From assembly GCF_004337985.1 (NCBI RefSeq), contig NC_043740.1, forward strand, positions 5,291,233 through 5,355,232: 64,000 nt of DNA, in the 5' to 3' direction. The translations under genes were made by a program, and so were the position numbers. Origin of the DNA: Pyricularia pennisetigena (Eukaryota > Ascomycota > Sordariomycetes > Magnaporthales > Pyriculariaceae). The notes beneath the pieces were generated by a model. That model made no database searches and was not told where the DNA came from. It saw nothing but the letters and a program-made list of their open reading frames with translations. Positions 20,701 through 31,677 of this stretch are shown here, one piece after another; the first letter of the stretch is position 1; every line of letters starts with the position of its first letter.

Positions 20701-21005
20701 CAGCGACCGCATCCAGCTCTGGCTCGGCCGCTTCGTCCATATCTGGAATATCACCATTGGCACTCACGCGACGGTCGCTCAGCTTCCGGCGCGGGCCAGT
20801 GGTGGGGCAAGATGCGGCCGAGGCCCTGGCGGCGCTGGAGAAGAGGCAAGCCAAGGGGCGGCAGGTGGCAGAAGTGCTTGCGCGTGTGGGCAAAGTGTGT
20901 CGGGCGCCGGTGATGACCAAGGCCAAGGAGATACGGGCTGTGGAAGACAGACAAAGGGCGTTGCTCGAGCTGTTTCTGAGGCGAGAGCTATATGGTCCCG
21001 ATTAG
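17760..21005 (+). CDS. OCRL/INPP5B-type inositol polyphosphate 5-phosphatase
   Basis: Removes the 5-phosphate from PtdIns(4,5)P2 and related lipids on endosomal and Golgi membranes. One exon, 1081 residues. The catalytic domain (about 45-560) shows WNVAG at 52, LQE at 120, YMGNKGSV at 201, NCHLASG at 224, WFGDLNFRLD at 279, SPSWCDRILYR at 435 and SDHKP at 553, all family signatures. An immunoglobulin-like ASH domain follows (about 620-765) and then a RhoGAP-like domain (about 790-1075) starting at the SIPYDCEVRCAAPKELF segment. This order is that of animal OCRL and INPP5B. Two acidic, low-complexity insertions interrupt the catalytic domain (about 305-375 and 446-540), absent from compact relatives. 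The gene has no intron despite its length. Confidence 0.93.
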   Translation: MPPSTADAAAGMDTASLDGDSGSSPLSLHRAVHARRDEYIQQHKMRIKIGTWNVAGLQGTDKDLASWFVHGKGVDRRLATLDVARNPAIEREETADSLDDDPNAVRLVGGDKIGLYVLGLQEVVDLNVATQYMRGVYSSSESLSAMDRWKMALEAALPSGYTLIASEQMTGLLLLIYASAEVAPTISNVSTSAVGTGLLGYMGNKGSVAARIVVGEATRMTFVNCHLASGHESANLERRLWDVGQILSRTQFPPVPVHPGAGGQGGNPEKIGDEDFAFWFGDLNFRLDLPGQDIRRLLLLHTRGEYDVSQQPKGQEDAALDGEEAIVLRSSDSSDDKTETSSSRTGSSVDGQTDRDDDSISLPDPDDFLPDPSDDPASLQATLDSLLPHDQLGKLIKDGKVFQEGWREGPITFLPSYKYDVNTVGLFDSSDKKRSPSWCDRILYRSKKDREAYQKKVRDAEESRRRDEELKSRGIVEETEDDEVLFDYDPENDGDDQPAKSTDTNSNSNNSSNTNGLDYDEYDENDDADGTDDASEDRIHLDIYTSHQRIQSSDHKPVISVFDINYDAADPELKANVYADVARELDRAENESRPVITVVVEKSDRDDSHVDGTDAAEAAAINFGDVFYLRKKTSSMTIANTGRVAAKFSFVERPSSDQDPLGVGSSQWLTTSFLRTDLGPQAGDSEAVDLGKEVTLEPGETVKAVIEISVDNINLVTRLNDGQASLEEVLILRVEQGRDHFIPVRAHWMVTCIGRSIDELIRVPDGGIRAFVDELSAKKKADGASGSKRVGSIPYDCEVRCAAPKELFKLTEAVETFTERVLADEEMLETEVPRNKGAWPFSDAQPSLASRDPRLVAAVIDHLDQDKAIADVFEPEIDSMHRLEVVAEVLLIFLQSLTDGVVTISLWTQLEQASIPSLTSPSNTTAATAKQAHEEDKGTILDVLAAAPNHNISFVFLTTTLAKVIAELTPLTKAETALIRTATASSSGSAASSISGISPLALTRRSLSFRRGPVVGQDAAEALAALEKRQAKGRQVAEVLARVGKVCRAPVMTKAKEIRAVEDRQRALLELFLRRELYGPD

Positions 21006-21869
21006 TTGTTAATGAGAATGGAATTTTTTTTTTTTTTTTTTTTTTTTTTGTGATGATTGTAGGATATTTGGCAGCCTCGTGTTTTTACTGGTTCTTGCAT
21101 TAATGTTATAGGTTAGTTTGTTTGCAGTCATATATGTATGGGTGGGCTTGATTCGAGTGGGAGTGGGCAACAGTTACCTGCATTGAGGGACGGCTGCCAC
21201 CGAGGACGATGGTCCAGCTGCCAGAGTTAATTCAGGAAAATTGTTGACTTGGGGAAACATGACTATTTTTGATTTTGCTTTCTCACTTTTCTGTGGCATA
21301 CCTCACCCACCCTTCTTCTTCTTTGTATTGGCTCCTTCAAACTCACCAGAACCGTATGAAATCGCTTTTCTGGCAGGTGTAAACTGAGTCACTTATCCTC
21401 TTCCTTCGGGCCTCCCTCCTTTGCCGTTCAGACTGCAGATCTGCTACTGGCAAGCGTGACGGGGCTTTTTCTCATCTTTCATTTCCCACTTTCCACGCAT
21501 TCATTCATCTAAACACAAATCTCTGTTGACTCAACCTAGGTTGAAGCATTCACCATTTTGGAATCGTCAAAACTTTACTTACCATTGACTCGCCTTGGAG
21601 TATCCTCAGCAAGGCATCTCCTAGATCATGCTCGCGCAGTAGGGTGTACCAATCTTTTTTGGGGGGGGAAAAGCAGAAAGAGAGACAGAGACAGAGAGAG
21701 AGAAGCAGAAGCTGACAAAAAAGCTGCCGGTTGACTTTCGGGCCAATTAATCTCAAGATAGCTTCGGTTCAACACCAAACACTCACTCCTCTGAACCACT
21801 TATACGAGATACAATACCGTACCGTAGTCCAGATTGCTTGAATAAAAAAAAAACAGGACCTCGCACAAC
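21006..21869. other. Intergenic
   Basis: Holds a 25-base T run just after the phosphatase stop (21025-21049) and a GA/CA-rich patch near 21670-21710. No gene recognised. A short A run (21844-21853) precedes the next start codon. Confidence 0.55.
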
Positions 21870-22760
21870 ATGGCATCACTCCCAAACCTGCTCCGCGACA
21901 GCAAGATCAACGCGCTCAAGGAGCAACTGAGACGACTCAGAACCCAACCCATAACCCAGCAGCAGCAGCAGCAGCAGGAACCACAAACCCCAAAACCCGC
22001 CGAGATCCTCCGCACCTTCACTGCCGCCAAGAAGCGCCAGGACAGCGCCAGCGCGCTCCACAACAAGGAGTGCTTCAACAAGCTGTGGGCGCTGGGCCGC
22101 GAGCCGGAGCGGCTTGTCGCCAACCCGCGGCTGCACGCACTGCACATTTCGCAGAGCCGGCCGCGGCGCACGGGGCCCGACGACGTCAGGAAGCAGAGTC
22201 TTCTTGCGCTCGAGGTCAGGCCGGAGGATGTCGTCGACGTCGAGATGGTGGATGGCTGGAGTCTTTGCTCTGACGATCTAGAGGAGGAGGAGGAGGAGGA
22301 GGAGGAGGGCGTAGAGGCCGACGAGGCTGGAGAGGAGACCCTGTCGTCTGCTGAGCCGCGGCCTGAGGGGGCGCGCAAGCGCCAGCGAGTTGACAGGCAA
22401 AGCCCCTTCTCTGTGGCGGACACATGCGGTTCGGATCCAGACCGAGACGAACATGACGAGGGAGCGAGGGCAGCGAAGGCCGACGAGATAGACAAATCGG
22501 ACCCACCGCCTTCTCACCCACTATATGAGAACCTCCGCGAAGAGGAGGAGAAGGTGCTTGGTTTGCTTCGCCTCTTTGACAAGGATCGCAATGCAGAGGT
22601 TAAAGAGGATCCGTCAGTGGCAGATATGGACAAGGGTCTTTCGAGGTCGGATTCGAACGGGGGTCTTGGCGGCTGGGATAATACCGTCTGGGTAGTGGAC
22701 GCTGATAACCCGACGCTTGGGTATAGCCAGTCGGGGAACGGATATTGGATCAAGTGGTAG
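21870..22760 (+). CDS. Unknown protein with polyQ and acidic tracts
   Basis: A single-exon frame of 296 residues that I cannot assign to a family. The N-terminus is a basic amphipathic helix (residues 8-25) followed by seven Gln (30-36). Residues 45-130 look globular and conserved (FTAAKKRQDSASALHNKECF and NPRLHALHISQSRP). A nine-Glu run follows (138-146), then a disordered, charged region with a basic cluster ARKRQRVDRQ that could be a nuclear signal. The C-terminus is Gly/Asn/Trp-rich and ends in GNGYWIKW. Codon bias and length argue for a real gene. The mix of basic helix, acidic tract and nuclear-signal-like cluster would suit a nuclear or chromatin protein, but that is only an inference. 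Confidence 0.7.
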   Translation: MASLPNLLRDSKINALKEQLRRLRTQPITQQQQQQQEPQTPKPAEILRTFTAAKKRQDSASALHNKECFNKLWALGREPERLVANPRLHALHISQSRPRRTGPDDVRKQSLLALEVRPEDVVDVEMVDGWSLCSDDLEEEEEEEEEGVEADEAGEETLSSAEPRPEGARKRQRVDRQSPFSVADTCGSDPDRDEHDEGARAAKADEIDKSDPPPSHPLYENLREEEEKVLGLLRLFDKDRNAEVKEDPSVADMDKGLSRSDSNGGLGGWDNTVWVVDADNPTLGYSQSGNGYWIKW

Positions 22761-23237
22761 TGGCTGTGTCCTTGTCGACTACTTTTCCATCTTGCTTGGG
22801 CTCACCCAGACACTTGCAGGCGGCTGGGTTTGGTTGGACTTTTTTTTTGTTATGAGCCCCATCTAATTCGGCCCAAGACTGTCTTTTTTTTTTTTTTTCT
22901 CGCCTAGCTTAATCTTGCACACCTCAGTCCATAATGTGCCTCTAGCATAGGCTCCAGCTCGACTTTTGGCCTTTCAGTCCAGATAATCACCTCTCCTCCT
23001 TGTTACGCATCCCATTTTGCTTTGCCGCTGGGGGAACAAGGACACTTTATACACCCAAAGGAAAATTTCGCCATTCTGGAAAGATGCTAAGGAAGATAAA
23101 ATATCGCCAAGTAACTCCCGCGTACGCATTAAAAGAAAAGAAAAAGGCCAGCAAGATAAAGAAAGAAAGGCAGCTCCCTCATCCCCCTTTTCAAGAAGAA
23201 AAAGAAAAGAAAAAAAAACGCTCACAAATCACGGCTT
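22761..23237. other. Intergenic, convergent 3' ends
   Basis: Between the unknown protein gene and the bestrophin-like gene. T runs occur at about 22840-22850 and 22883-22898. No gene recognised. Confidence 0.55.
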
Positions 23238-25178
23238 TCATTGTCTGGTTCCCAACCCGCTCTCAACGTCGGCCACCTTCTCCGTCGCTTGAGGCTTGCT
23301 CGTGGATCTGCCGCGACCGCTGCCACCGTCGTTCTTGCCGTGCTCCTGGCCCATCATCCTGCTCCGCTGACCAAATTCGAGCTCCGTCTTGGCCCGCAGC
23401 GCCTGGCGGATCTTGGTCTCACCGAGGTGCAGCCACGTGTGCCAGGGGGCGTTGGAGTAAGGGAACAGCACCTTGTTCTCGAGGTGCTCGGTCCACTCGC
23501 TGATGCGCGGCTTGGGCCGAGACGCCAGCACGTCGAGCTCGGCTGCGATCTGGGCGCAGTAGCTCTCGAGCGGTAAGTCGTTGGGGTCGAGGCCGAAGGG
23601 TTGTTCGCTGGTATTGGTTGCGGTGTCAGTGTTTGTGTATTTTTTTTTCTTGAGCATTGCCGACTGGCGGAGACACCAGGAAAAAAAAAAACTTACATCT
23701 CACGTCCAATGTACAACAGTCCCAGGATGATGTAGCTGGCAGCGACAACGGCGGGAATTGTGATCCACCCCAGAAGTTGGCAGAGCTGGAATGGAAGTAG
23801 AAACACGTAGAGCCAAGTGATCTGCGCAATGGCGATCGAGTACGCGATGGGGAGCTGGTGACAAAGTAGGTAGGCGGGTTAGTCAGTGGAGGCTGAAAGG
23901 TGTGTAGGATATATCAATTCAAGGAGAAAAAAAAAGAATGAAAAAAAAAGACTTACAGGAGTGTTAAGTACGCGCTCAGTACCAACCATAACATCGTTGA
24001 GCAAGGCCATGTTGTTATAAGCTTTCGGCATTGGAGTCCCCTTGTTAGCATACTTCTTGGCAGCGTACCAATATTAAGCTCTATCCCAAATATAGGGAAA
24101 AAAAACACTAAAAGCTCACCAAGTGTCTGCTGCATAGGAACCGACAGTTGGCCGTTGGCCACAATCTCGTCCGTATATGCGGCGAGATAGCTCAATATCT
24201 CGAGAGGAAGGTTTCCCAAGGGCCGCGTAGCCTTCTTAAGCTGCTTGCGCGGGTTGCTCTCGGCAAAGGACACGCCCAGCATGGAGCCAGCCCGCTTGAA
24301 GATGTTGGGATTCTTTGGGACGGGGGCGCCTCCGTCGGCCTTGGTGGCCTCGCCGGCGAGGGTGTCGAGGTGGCCGACCATCTGCGAGAGATCGTCATAG
24401 TTGGTATAGGGCTCGAAGCGCAACTTGTGCTTGAGGGCAACGGCGAAGGCGGTCAGCAGGTTCAGGGCCGAGAGCTTGTTGAGTATGTCCTTCTCCCTGG
24501 TCTCATCCCGCTCTCGGGTGTGTATCCAGTAGACACGGCCCAACGACTGGCTGGCTAGGATCAGCGAGGCCCAGTATCGGCGACCCTCGGCGTATCGTTC
24601 GTATGCTGTCGAACTGCGGAACGAGAGACCCAAACCGACGACGAAACCCAGCACGGTGAGCAGGACAGAGTTGACGCTGACTGTTGGAGAGGGCGAGGTT
24701 TTTTTTTCACGTTAGCTCTTTTTTTTTTTTTCTCTCTCTTCTTGTTTTTCTCGTTTATTTTCCACTGGCAGTCCTCCCTGACGGGCATGAAATCAAACGT
24801 ACCCACAACGCCGCGCTTCTTGAAGTAATCAGTCATGTGCATCGAGGTGATCAATGCAGCCCAGAGTCCCATAAACGTCAGAGGCATAATCAGCTTGGGC
24901 AAGATGCTGCCGTGCATCTGCATAAACAGGGGCCACTTGGAGTGCTTCTGCGTGTCACGGGGCCCGATGAAGTAGTCGTCCATGTCCAGCGATGTGTGCT
25001 GGCGCGAGAAGGGGTTTGGAGGCGTCATCGCGCCCGGTGACTGCGGAGTCAGGCTGCGCTCTCGACGTTCCGCTGATGGCCTTCCACGGCCATCGTGTGC
25101 CGAGTTCATTCCCCCGTCGCCTGTGTGGCCGCCGCCCGCAGCTGCGGCGGGTGGTGCTGTACCGCCTTCTTCAGACAT
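23238..25178 (-). CDS. Bestrophin-like (UPF0187) anion channel
   Basis: A membrane protein of the bestrophin/UPF0187 family, expected to conduct chloride or other anions. Five exons (24803-25178, 24120-24680, 23957-24021, 23697-23854, 23238-23607) give 509 residues with every junction in phase. The N-terminal 75 residues are disordered. TM1 is LIMPLTFMGLWAALITSMHM; TM2 is SVNSVLLTVLGFVVGLGLSF, followed by the family signature RSSTAYERYAEGRRYW. The later pair of membrane segments (IAYSIAIAQITWLYVFLLPF and IPAVVAASYIILGLLYIG) leads into the conserved PFGLDPNDLPLE loop. The C-terminal 60 residues are charged and disordered. Vertebrate bestrophins are Ca-activated; fungal members are little studied, so the ion and organelle are open. 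Acceptor of exon 3 was placed by the CTAAC branch and protein continuity. Confidence 0.88.
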
Positions 25179-27641
25179 TGTGGTTGCTGTTTGTGATTTG
25201 GAGGATTATGGGCGAAAAGAGGCGAGAAAAACAAAAAGAAAAGTAAAAAAAAAGGCAAGAATATGTCAGAAACCCAATTCCAGAGAAAGGGACCCCTCGA
25301 TCTACGAGGGAGGATTGTGATTCTTCTCGTCTGTTGTATGATGTGCGTGTGAGCTATGGATGAAGGGAGCTGCTGGTGCTAGTGATTAGCAGTCAGCATG
25401 CCAGAGGAACGGATAAAAAAAAAAAAAGAGCGTGGTTGATGCAAGTCAAGATGATCAACAGATGATCAACAGATGAAAACTTGGAGGGAAAGAAGAAGCA
25501 GGGAATGTCTATGTTTGTGTGAAATAGACAACAGACAAAAGCAGCAAGCAGTTCAAGTTCAAAAGAGACCAAAAAATTGAAAAGCGCACGAAGCAGCGAA
25601 AGAGCTGGAAGAAAAAGATCACCAACTCTGCTACAGGGGCAAGCATGCAAGGCAAAGAAGCATGGCAACAAGACGGTTCGACATGCTATTCTCAGGTGGT
25701 GAGACCTTGTCACTTCTGTGCCAAGCGGGTCCCTCCGTACTACCATGTTCGGGGACTAGCCTGAATCCGTGCCCCTGCAGCAGAGAAGCTGCCAGGCCTC
25801 GTTCGGGAATTGGGATGGGACCCAGCGGGCTGTGCCTTTGTTACTGTAATGATCATAATAATAATAATTATAATAATAATAATAATAAATCATAATCGAT
25901 GCAACCTGTACCGATGCCACCTGCCATTAGACATTGGCATGTTTCCATTGGATCAAAAATAGTTGTCAAGTGGCGGAAAGAGCATTCCAAGGAAAAGAGC
26001 AAAGAGCAGCATCCACTGGCATACTGTACACGTGTTTGCGCTTTAGTGAGGTAGTATTTTATGTTCGTCTGCAGTGGATGATCGATTCCTAACCAAGGGC
26101 AGAAGGATCAGCTAAGCTCCCCTACTTGCAAAGCGCTGGAAACCACCCGAACCCAGCTACTGCTGCAGCTACACGCGATACGAACCACACTGATGATCAA
26201 AAAGATGCTGCCAAGAAAATCCATCGACGCCCAGGCCAGCTAAGGCGAATAAGATGAAGCTTGTCAACATGCGGGGGCCCTTGTTCTCTCTCCATTGTTT
26301 CCATTTGCCTCTTGGTTGGTCAAGGCAAGCTGTCGACGGCTTATGATCGTGGTTCGTTCGGGTGGGTTTTTTTCGCATCGCATTTACCATACCAGCCAGC
26401 AGTACCACAGAAAAATTGCCGTGGGGTCTGGCACAGTGGGTAAAAAGAAGCAGAACGAATCGAACCAAGAGAAAAATAAAAAAAGAAATGGGCCCCTCAC
26501 AGGCTGGGTGGGCGAACCGCACGAGCTGGGGGAATCCATCTTTTGGCTGAAATTCGATTCAGGGGCTCCTGCAGAGTCGGTGCCGCGGGCGCTGCCGTTG
26601 GTGGGTTTGAGCTTAGTGTCTGACGCCTGCAAGGGGCTAAACGGTCTGGACTCATCACGACGCATTTCTTTTTCTGTGGGGAACCATCAATTTGTTACTG
26701 CGTAGCGTAATGATTTGCGCAAAAGATCATTACTGATGCAATTGCGCTTCTCCCTTTTGCTGTGTTATGCTCCAGGGGCGCAGCACTCACATATTACTAA
26801 CTTGGTTTGCTGCCTTTGCTCAATGCACTTTTGTGTGTTCCAAACAGACAAGTCCAGTCTCTGATTCATTGTCCAATTTGACGATAAAAATACACATCAT
26901 ATAGATGTGATATAGAGAATCAAAAGGAGGGCTGCCGACACAAACAAAAGAAAACTGCTTCTTTCTTCATCCACCTCTAATAAGATAGTCACATAACGTT
27001 TCGGATGATCGTTGATCGTCCCGACCGGCGGCAGACAGCTGGGCTTTCCTGTGCACGCCTGTCCGCCACGCACACGAAATTACTTTTCCGTGCTTCAGAC
27101 TCCAGTTCTCCACAGTCGTTCCTTGTCCGGGGACGCGTGGGTAATGCCCGTACAGTACAGAGGTACGGTACTGTACAGTACAACAGTAATTACTGTCATC
27201 ACTAAGCAAAGTGAGGGCTCCTGGCCCCCTCTCGACCGACGTTGGATTTGACCACCCGGGATCCTTGGCTCGTATCTGTCAAAAAAAGTCAAAAAAGTGA
27301 AAAAAAAAAAAAAAAGCTGTCTGTTATTTACCTGATTGTGTCTTGTCACCTCTCTCAATCCTGTCAAGCAAGGTTTGGAAACATATCCATCCATCAAACA
27401 GCTGACGACGACTATTGCACGTTTCCGTAAATACATGCATGGGACTTTTTTATGCCTGCCTGGTTGGAACAAAGAAGATTCAAGGTGATTTCAGGTTTTG
27501 CTAGAAAATGACATCGGAAAAGATATCCAAAACTCCCCTTCTTCTATTGAGGTAGCCGAACGAAATTAATTTTTTCTTTCCTGGTTTCCTACAGGCCCAA
27601 AAAATTGTCCACGTCAACACCCCTAGACAGACGCTTTGCTT
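25179..27641. other. Long intergenic region
   Basis: About 2.5 kb with no gene I can support. Structure seen: an A13 run near 25416, a duplicated GATGATCAACA near 25450-25472, and an AAT-type trinucleotide run at about 25855-25890. A short palindrome-rich TACGGTACTGTACAGTAC stretch lies near 27163-27180. It contains the upstream region of the bestrophin-like gene and the 3' region of the ammonium transporter gene. Confidence 0.5.
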
Positions 27642-28815
27642 TTATACGACAGTCGTCTCGGTCTTGCTGACCTCCTGGCCCTCCTTGGGTCTCGGCTCCT
27701 TGATGCTGCCCTGGCTGCTCCCCACGGCCGGGGTCGTCACCGCCGCGTCCTCAAAGTGCCTGGTCAGCTCCACGTAGTCGTATGCAAACTCTCCGATCTG
27801 GGCGTCGTCCAAGCCCATGTTCTCCTCCTCGGCCGACACGCGGAGCGATAGGCCCGGGATGAGGTTCATGATGAAGAGGATGATGCACGTCATGACAAAC
27901 GAGTATGAGAAGCCGGCCACGCAGTCGGCCAGCTGATACGCGAGCTGGATGTAGTTTTGGTTGAGCCAGCCACCGGCGATCTCGGTCGCTCCGTCGAGGT
28001 GTGCGATGTAGTTGCTGCAAAAAGTTCTTGTCAGTAAAAAGCTTCCTTCCTTCACCGACAAAAATAAGAAAAGAGTGAACAACATACGCTGCAAAGATAC
28101 CCGTCAAAAGGTTGCCAACAATTCCGCCGACGCAGTGCTCGGCAAAGATGTCAAGCGCCTCGTCGATCCCCAGCAGAAACTTGATCTTGGTCGCAAAGTT
28201 GCACGCGGCGCCTCCCACAACGCCAAAGATGACGGCCGACCACGCGGGGACGTAGCCGGCAGCGGGCGTGATAGCCACCAGTCCCGCGATGACGCCCGAG
28301 CAGAAGCCGATGGTGCTCCACTTCTTCTCGAGGCGGTAGTCGAGGAAGCACCAAGTCAGCCCACCCACGGCAGCCGAGATGTTGGTAACCAGCAGGGCCA
28401 TGACAGCACGGAGGTTGGCGGCCAGTGCCGAACCACCGTTGAAGCCGAACCAGCCGACGTACAGCATGACGGTGCCGAGCACGACGTGGGTGACGTTGTG
28501 TGGCCTGAACGGCATGCCAGCGTTCGAGTCGTAACCCACGCGCTTGCCCAGCATCAGCGAGTACGCGAGCGCCGCGGCGCCCGAAGAAATATGCACGGGC
28601 GTTCCTCCGGCAAAGTCGAGCCCGCCGAGCTTGAAGGACCAGCCGTTCGGATTCCAGGTCCAGTATGCGATCGGGTCGTAAACGATGGTGGCCCAGACGA
28701 AGACAAAGACCATAGCCGGGAGCATTCGGCCACGATCAGCTGCAGCACCAATGGCGAGGGCAGGACTGTTTGAAATGAGATCCAAGTTGTCAGTGGATGT
28801 TGATTATGGGTCGAC

Positions 28816-28866
<51 letters not shown>

Positions 28867-29280
28867 AACCTACGTGATGGCGGCAAACATGCCCTGGTAC
28901 AGACAGAACAGCAGATCCGGAAGATTGTCGCTACCGACTGAAGGCTGGCCGAGAACATCCTTGAGACCAAAGTTGGCCAGGTCGCCGATAAAGCCGCTCT
29001 CTCCCGTATGCGAAAATGCCAGCGAGTAACCCCAGAAGAACCACTGAAAACTCCCCACTCCTATCGACATGAGCGAGAGCCATATCAAGGCCAGAGCCGA
29101 CTTTCTGCGGGCAAGTCCAGAGTAGAAGAAGCCGACACCCGGGATCATGAGCAGGACCAGGGCGGACGAGGTCATTATCCAAGCAAAGTCGCCGCTTGCA
29201 TAGTAAATGTTGAGGTCCTCAGTCAGCGAGTCACCACCCGTCGGCAGGGTGCCGTTGTATTCGACCGGAGCGGAAGACAT
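27642..29280 (-). CDS. Ammonium transporter, Amt/Mep family
   Basis: Plasma-membrane permease for ammonium; in yeasts one paralogue also senses ammonium for filamentous growth. Three exons (28874-29280, 28088-28765, 27642-28014) give 485 residues, the normal family length. The N-terminus is extracellular, and TM1 is followed by GVGFFYSGLARRKSALALIW. The Amt signature region appears as DFAGGTPVHISSGAAALAYS, with its conserved His; MPFRPHNVTHVVLGTVMLYVG and WFGFNGGSA follow. The cytosolic C-terminus has the regulatory region (VSAEEENMGLDDAQIGEFAY) and a disordered tail. Intron 1 carries a 48-base A/T homopolymer. The upstream region has three GATA-factor sites, in keeping with nitrogen control. 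Confidence 0.95.
28818..28865 (+). repeat. A48 homopolymer in ammonium transporter intron 1
   Basis: An uninterrupted 48-base A run (T48 in the transcript) fills nearly half of the 108-nt first intron, starting about 8 nt downstream of the donor site. Confidence 0.95.
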
Positions 29281-31023
29281 GTTGGGCGATGGATGCGGTC
29301 ACCGTCTGGCTAGTCGACACTCAAGTGGACAATGGTTCGATCCGGAAAGCTCTGCTCTCAGAGGAAGCAACCAACGAGCCAACCACAATACATGAGCAAC
29401 GGAGCATGTTGGGGTGGGACGCAGCCAAAAGATATAACTGCGCGCTTACCCTTCACCGATACCAGATAGACAAACATCAAACCTTGGCGTTGGAGCAAGG
29501 ATCAGCCGACACCGGGGGCAGCTAAACACCAAGTGGACGGGATGCAGGGTCCACGCATCTAAGGCATGATGGAAGTTTCCCGAATGGGCTTCTCGCAAAT
29601 AGGGTCCCTCGGACTAGTCGGGCTGGGCAGATGAGACCTCCACCATTAAGGACCTGTATTTTTGAGATCACTGATAACAGCATTCAGCTGCCCAGACAGA
29701 GGAACACTGGCAGTCTTGGTCGTATGACGCGGCCAAGTATGAGGAGATATGTTGCGAGAAAGGGTGAGATAAGGAGAGAGAGCGCAGTGAATACGGGCCA
29801 ATCAGAGCATGCACTGCCATCCGGCTATCGGGTTATTTCACTGAGGAAACGAGGGTGATGTATGTTGGTAGAGCCAGCCCTGCCCATACTCGCCAAGACC
29901 TATTAATTAGAGTCTTTCTCTCCAGAACTTAAATTGAAGTTAAAGTGCTAACTAACTTCCGATGCAGAGCGCTTGATGGCGCCAATGACAATAACAAAAT
30001 GCACACTGCCATGACGCGTTTGTCGCACTTGGGGAATACAGCTGGCTGGCGCGCAACTAAGAGCTTGTCAACATCTGTCGCAAGATGCAGAGGTCAGCAT
30101 AAAGGTGTTTGAGTGCGGCTCGATAGGCAGGACAAGATGCGGAGCTGACCCAATTCGAGTCACCATCTTTATCTTCAACTCAATGCAATGCACTATTGGA
30201 ATCAGCCCAACAGTCTAAATGGATACCGGTGGTTCGGGTTTATTAATGATACCAAGCTGCGGACGTGGGGATGTACCATGGACGACGACTTGACCCCAGA
30301 ATTAAAATTAATAAAATGAACGCTTATCAGTGCTGCCATGGAAGCATCGGTCCAAACACATTGGCTAGTAGGCGAAGGCGTGTAGATTGGGCTCAAGAAC
30401 GATTCTCTTATCTCTGGGCACTGACCTGAGCACGTGTAGGGTGTGGGGTACCTGGGATTTTCTCGGAATCTTATGGAATACGGTTGTCTTGGTTGGTTGG
30501 CAGGGAAAATGATAATGGTTGGTACTTGAGCCAAGTCGCTTGCTCAGATAGGCAGTTAATTGCCAGCCATAGGCGAGTGCAACCATTACCGGCTGTGCGG
30601 TTCAGAAGCTAGCGGACTTTTCATGTCCCAATTGTTTTTGGTCAATTGGTCATTTTGTTCCACAAACATTACCTAGGTAGATACCTACAGTAATTAGGAT
30701 AGACTTCGTCTCTGGCACTCAGGTCGTGCGTGATAACACCACCCGTTTTATCCGGCAGGTTTCGGTGCACTCATACCGGAGATATGAGGCAACCATGAAC
30801 GGAAATCATACTCGAATGATGCAGCATCAAGGAACTAAGCAGTGGACGAGTGGAGATTCAATACGTGCCTGAAGTGCACGTCGCCATGGTCTGCGGAAAT
30901 TCCCGTTTGTATCAGGGCCGCTACCGTTGTCATGCGCATGCGCATGCGCGCTGGGCGCCGTGGCATGTCGCTGCCGATGCAGGCCGCACACTAGCGCAAG
31001 TGGCATATACAACCGTTTCCGTT
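29281..31023. other. Upstream of ammonium transporter, otherwise empty
   Basis: No gene recognised. The first 500 bases hold three GATA-type sites. A CATGCGCATGCGCATGCGC alternating tract lies near 30933-30951. Confidence 0.5.
29464..29772. promoter_or_regulatory. Cluster of GATA-factor sites (HGATAR)
   Basis: Three matches to HGATAR lie upstream of the ammonium transporter start: AGATAG 29464-29469, TGATAA 29672-29677 and AGATAA 29767-29772, that is 184 to 492 bases from the ATG. AreA/Nit2-type nitrogen regulators bind such sites, usually in pairs. HGATAR is common by chance, so support rests on the gene context. Confidence 0.35.
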
Positions 31024-31677
31024 CTACGGGGAAGCATCACGCTGAAGGCTCTGCATGTACGCCCTCCGCCACTTCTTTTCAAGCTCGCCGAGGATCGTAA
31101 CCACACTCGGGGCTGTGTGGTCCTCTAGTACTTCCTTCTCGTCCGGCGTGGCGCGTCTCAGTACGTAATCGCTGACATGCGACCTATCCCGCTCCTGCGG
31201 CCGCCCTATTCCGATGCGGACGCGGGCGAACCGTTCGTTCTTGTGTATGCTTGGCGGCAGGCTCTGCTGTGCACTGCGGATGCCGTTGTGGCCTTTGTGG
31301 CTGCTCGCCCACTCGCGGGTGAGGGCCTTGCCAAACTCAAGTTCTAATTCATCCTGCAACACTACGAGGGCTGGGTGTTGATCTGAAGGAAGCTTTGAGT
31401 GTTGTTTCCAAGCTGAGGCGAGCCACGGGCCGACAATGTTCATCTGTGTGGGGGACTGTACGAGTGTGTACTTGGGACCAATAGAGGCGATGCAGTTCTT
31501 GGTGCCGAAGCGTTGCGTCGAAAACCCAGGCTGGTAGGAGTCGGTTGAGGTGTCGAGGTGTTGTTGCAGCTGGCGCAGAACCATATGACCGGCCGAGTGC
31601 AGTGTTTCATGAAGCGGGGGAGGGTTGCCAACACTGACGATCAGCATGCGCAGATTGAACGGTGCGAGAGCGACCAT
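31024..31677 (-). CDS. Peptidyl-tRNA hydrolase, Pth1 type
   Basis: Hydrolyses the ester bond of peptidyl-tRNA released from stalled ribosomes, recycling tRNA. The 217-residue single-exon product starts at ATG 31677. Family motifs in order: LIVSVGNPPP; the LHETLHSAGHMV segment, where the bacterial enzyme has its catalytic His; SPTQMNIVG (substrate Asn); the catalytic Asp in VLQDELELEFGK; KGHNGIRS; and RVRIGIGRP. The usual G-N-P-Y-x-x-T-R-H-N stretch is loosened (PPPLHETLHSAGH), so catalytic efficiency is uncertain. The frame stays open upstream to 31848 as a basic Arg/Ser-rich stretch without an ATG, which could be a targeting sequence started at a near-cognate codon or just leader. Divergent from RVS161. 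Confidence 0.85.
   Translation of the reverse strand: MVALAPFNLRMLIVSVGNPPPLHETLHSAGHMVLRQLQQHLDTSTDSYQPGFSTQRFGTKNCIASIGPKYTLVQSPTQMNIVGPWLASAWKQHSKLPSDQHPALVVLQDELELEFGKALTREWASSHKGHNGIRSAQQSLPPSIHKNERFARVRIGIGRPQERDRSHVSDYVLRRATPDEKEVLEDHTAPSVVTILGELEKKWRRAYMQSLQRDASP

Noticed and set aside
29300..29345. tRNA-like B-box (GGTTCGATCC) near 29334
   Set aside because: The only A-box-like stretch (TGGCTAGTCG) is about 28 bases away, too close, and no cloverleaf stems can be formed.
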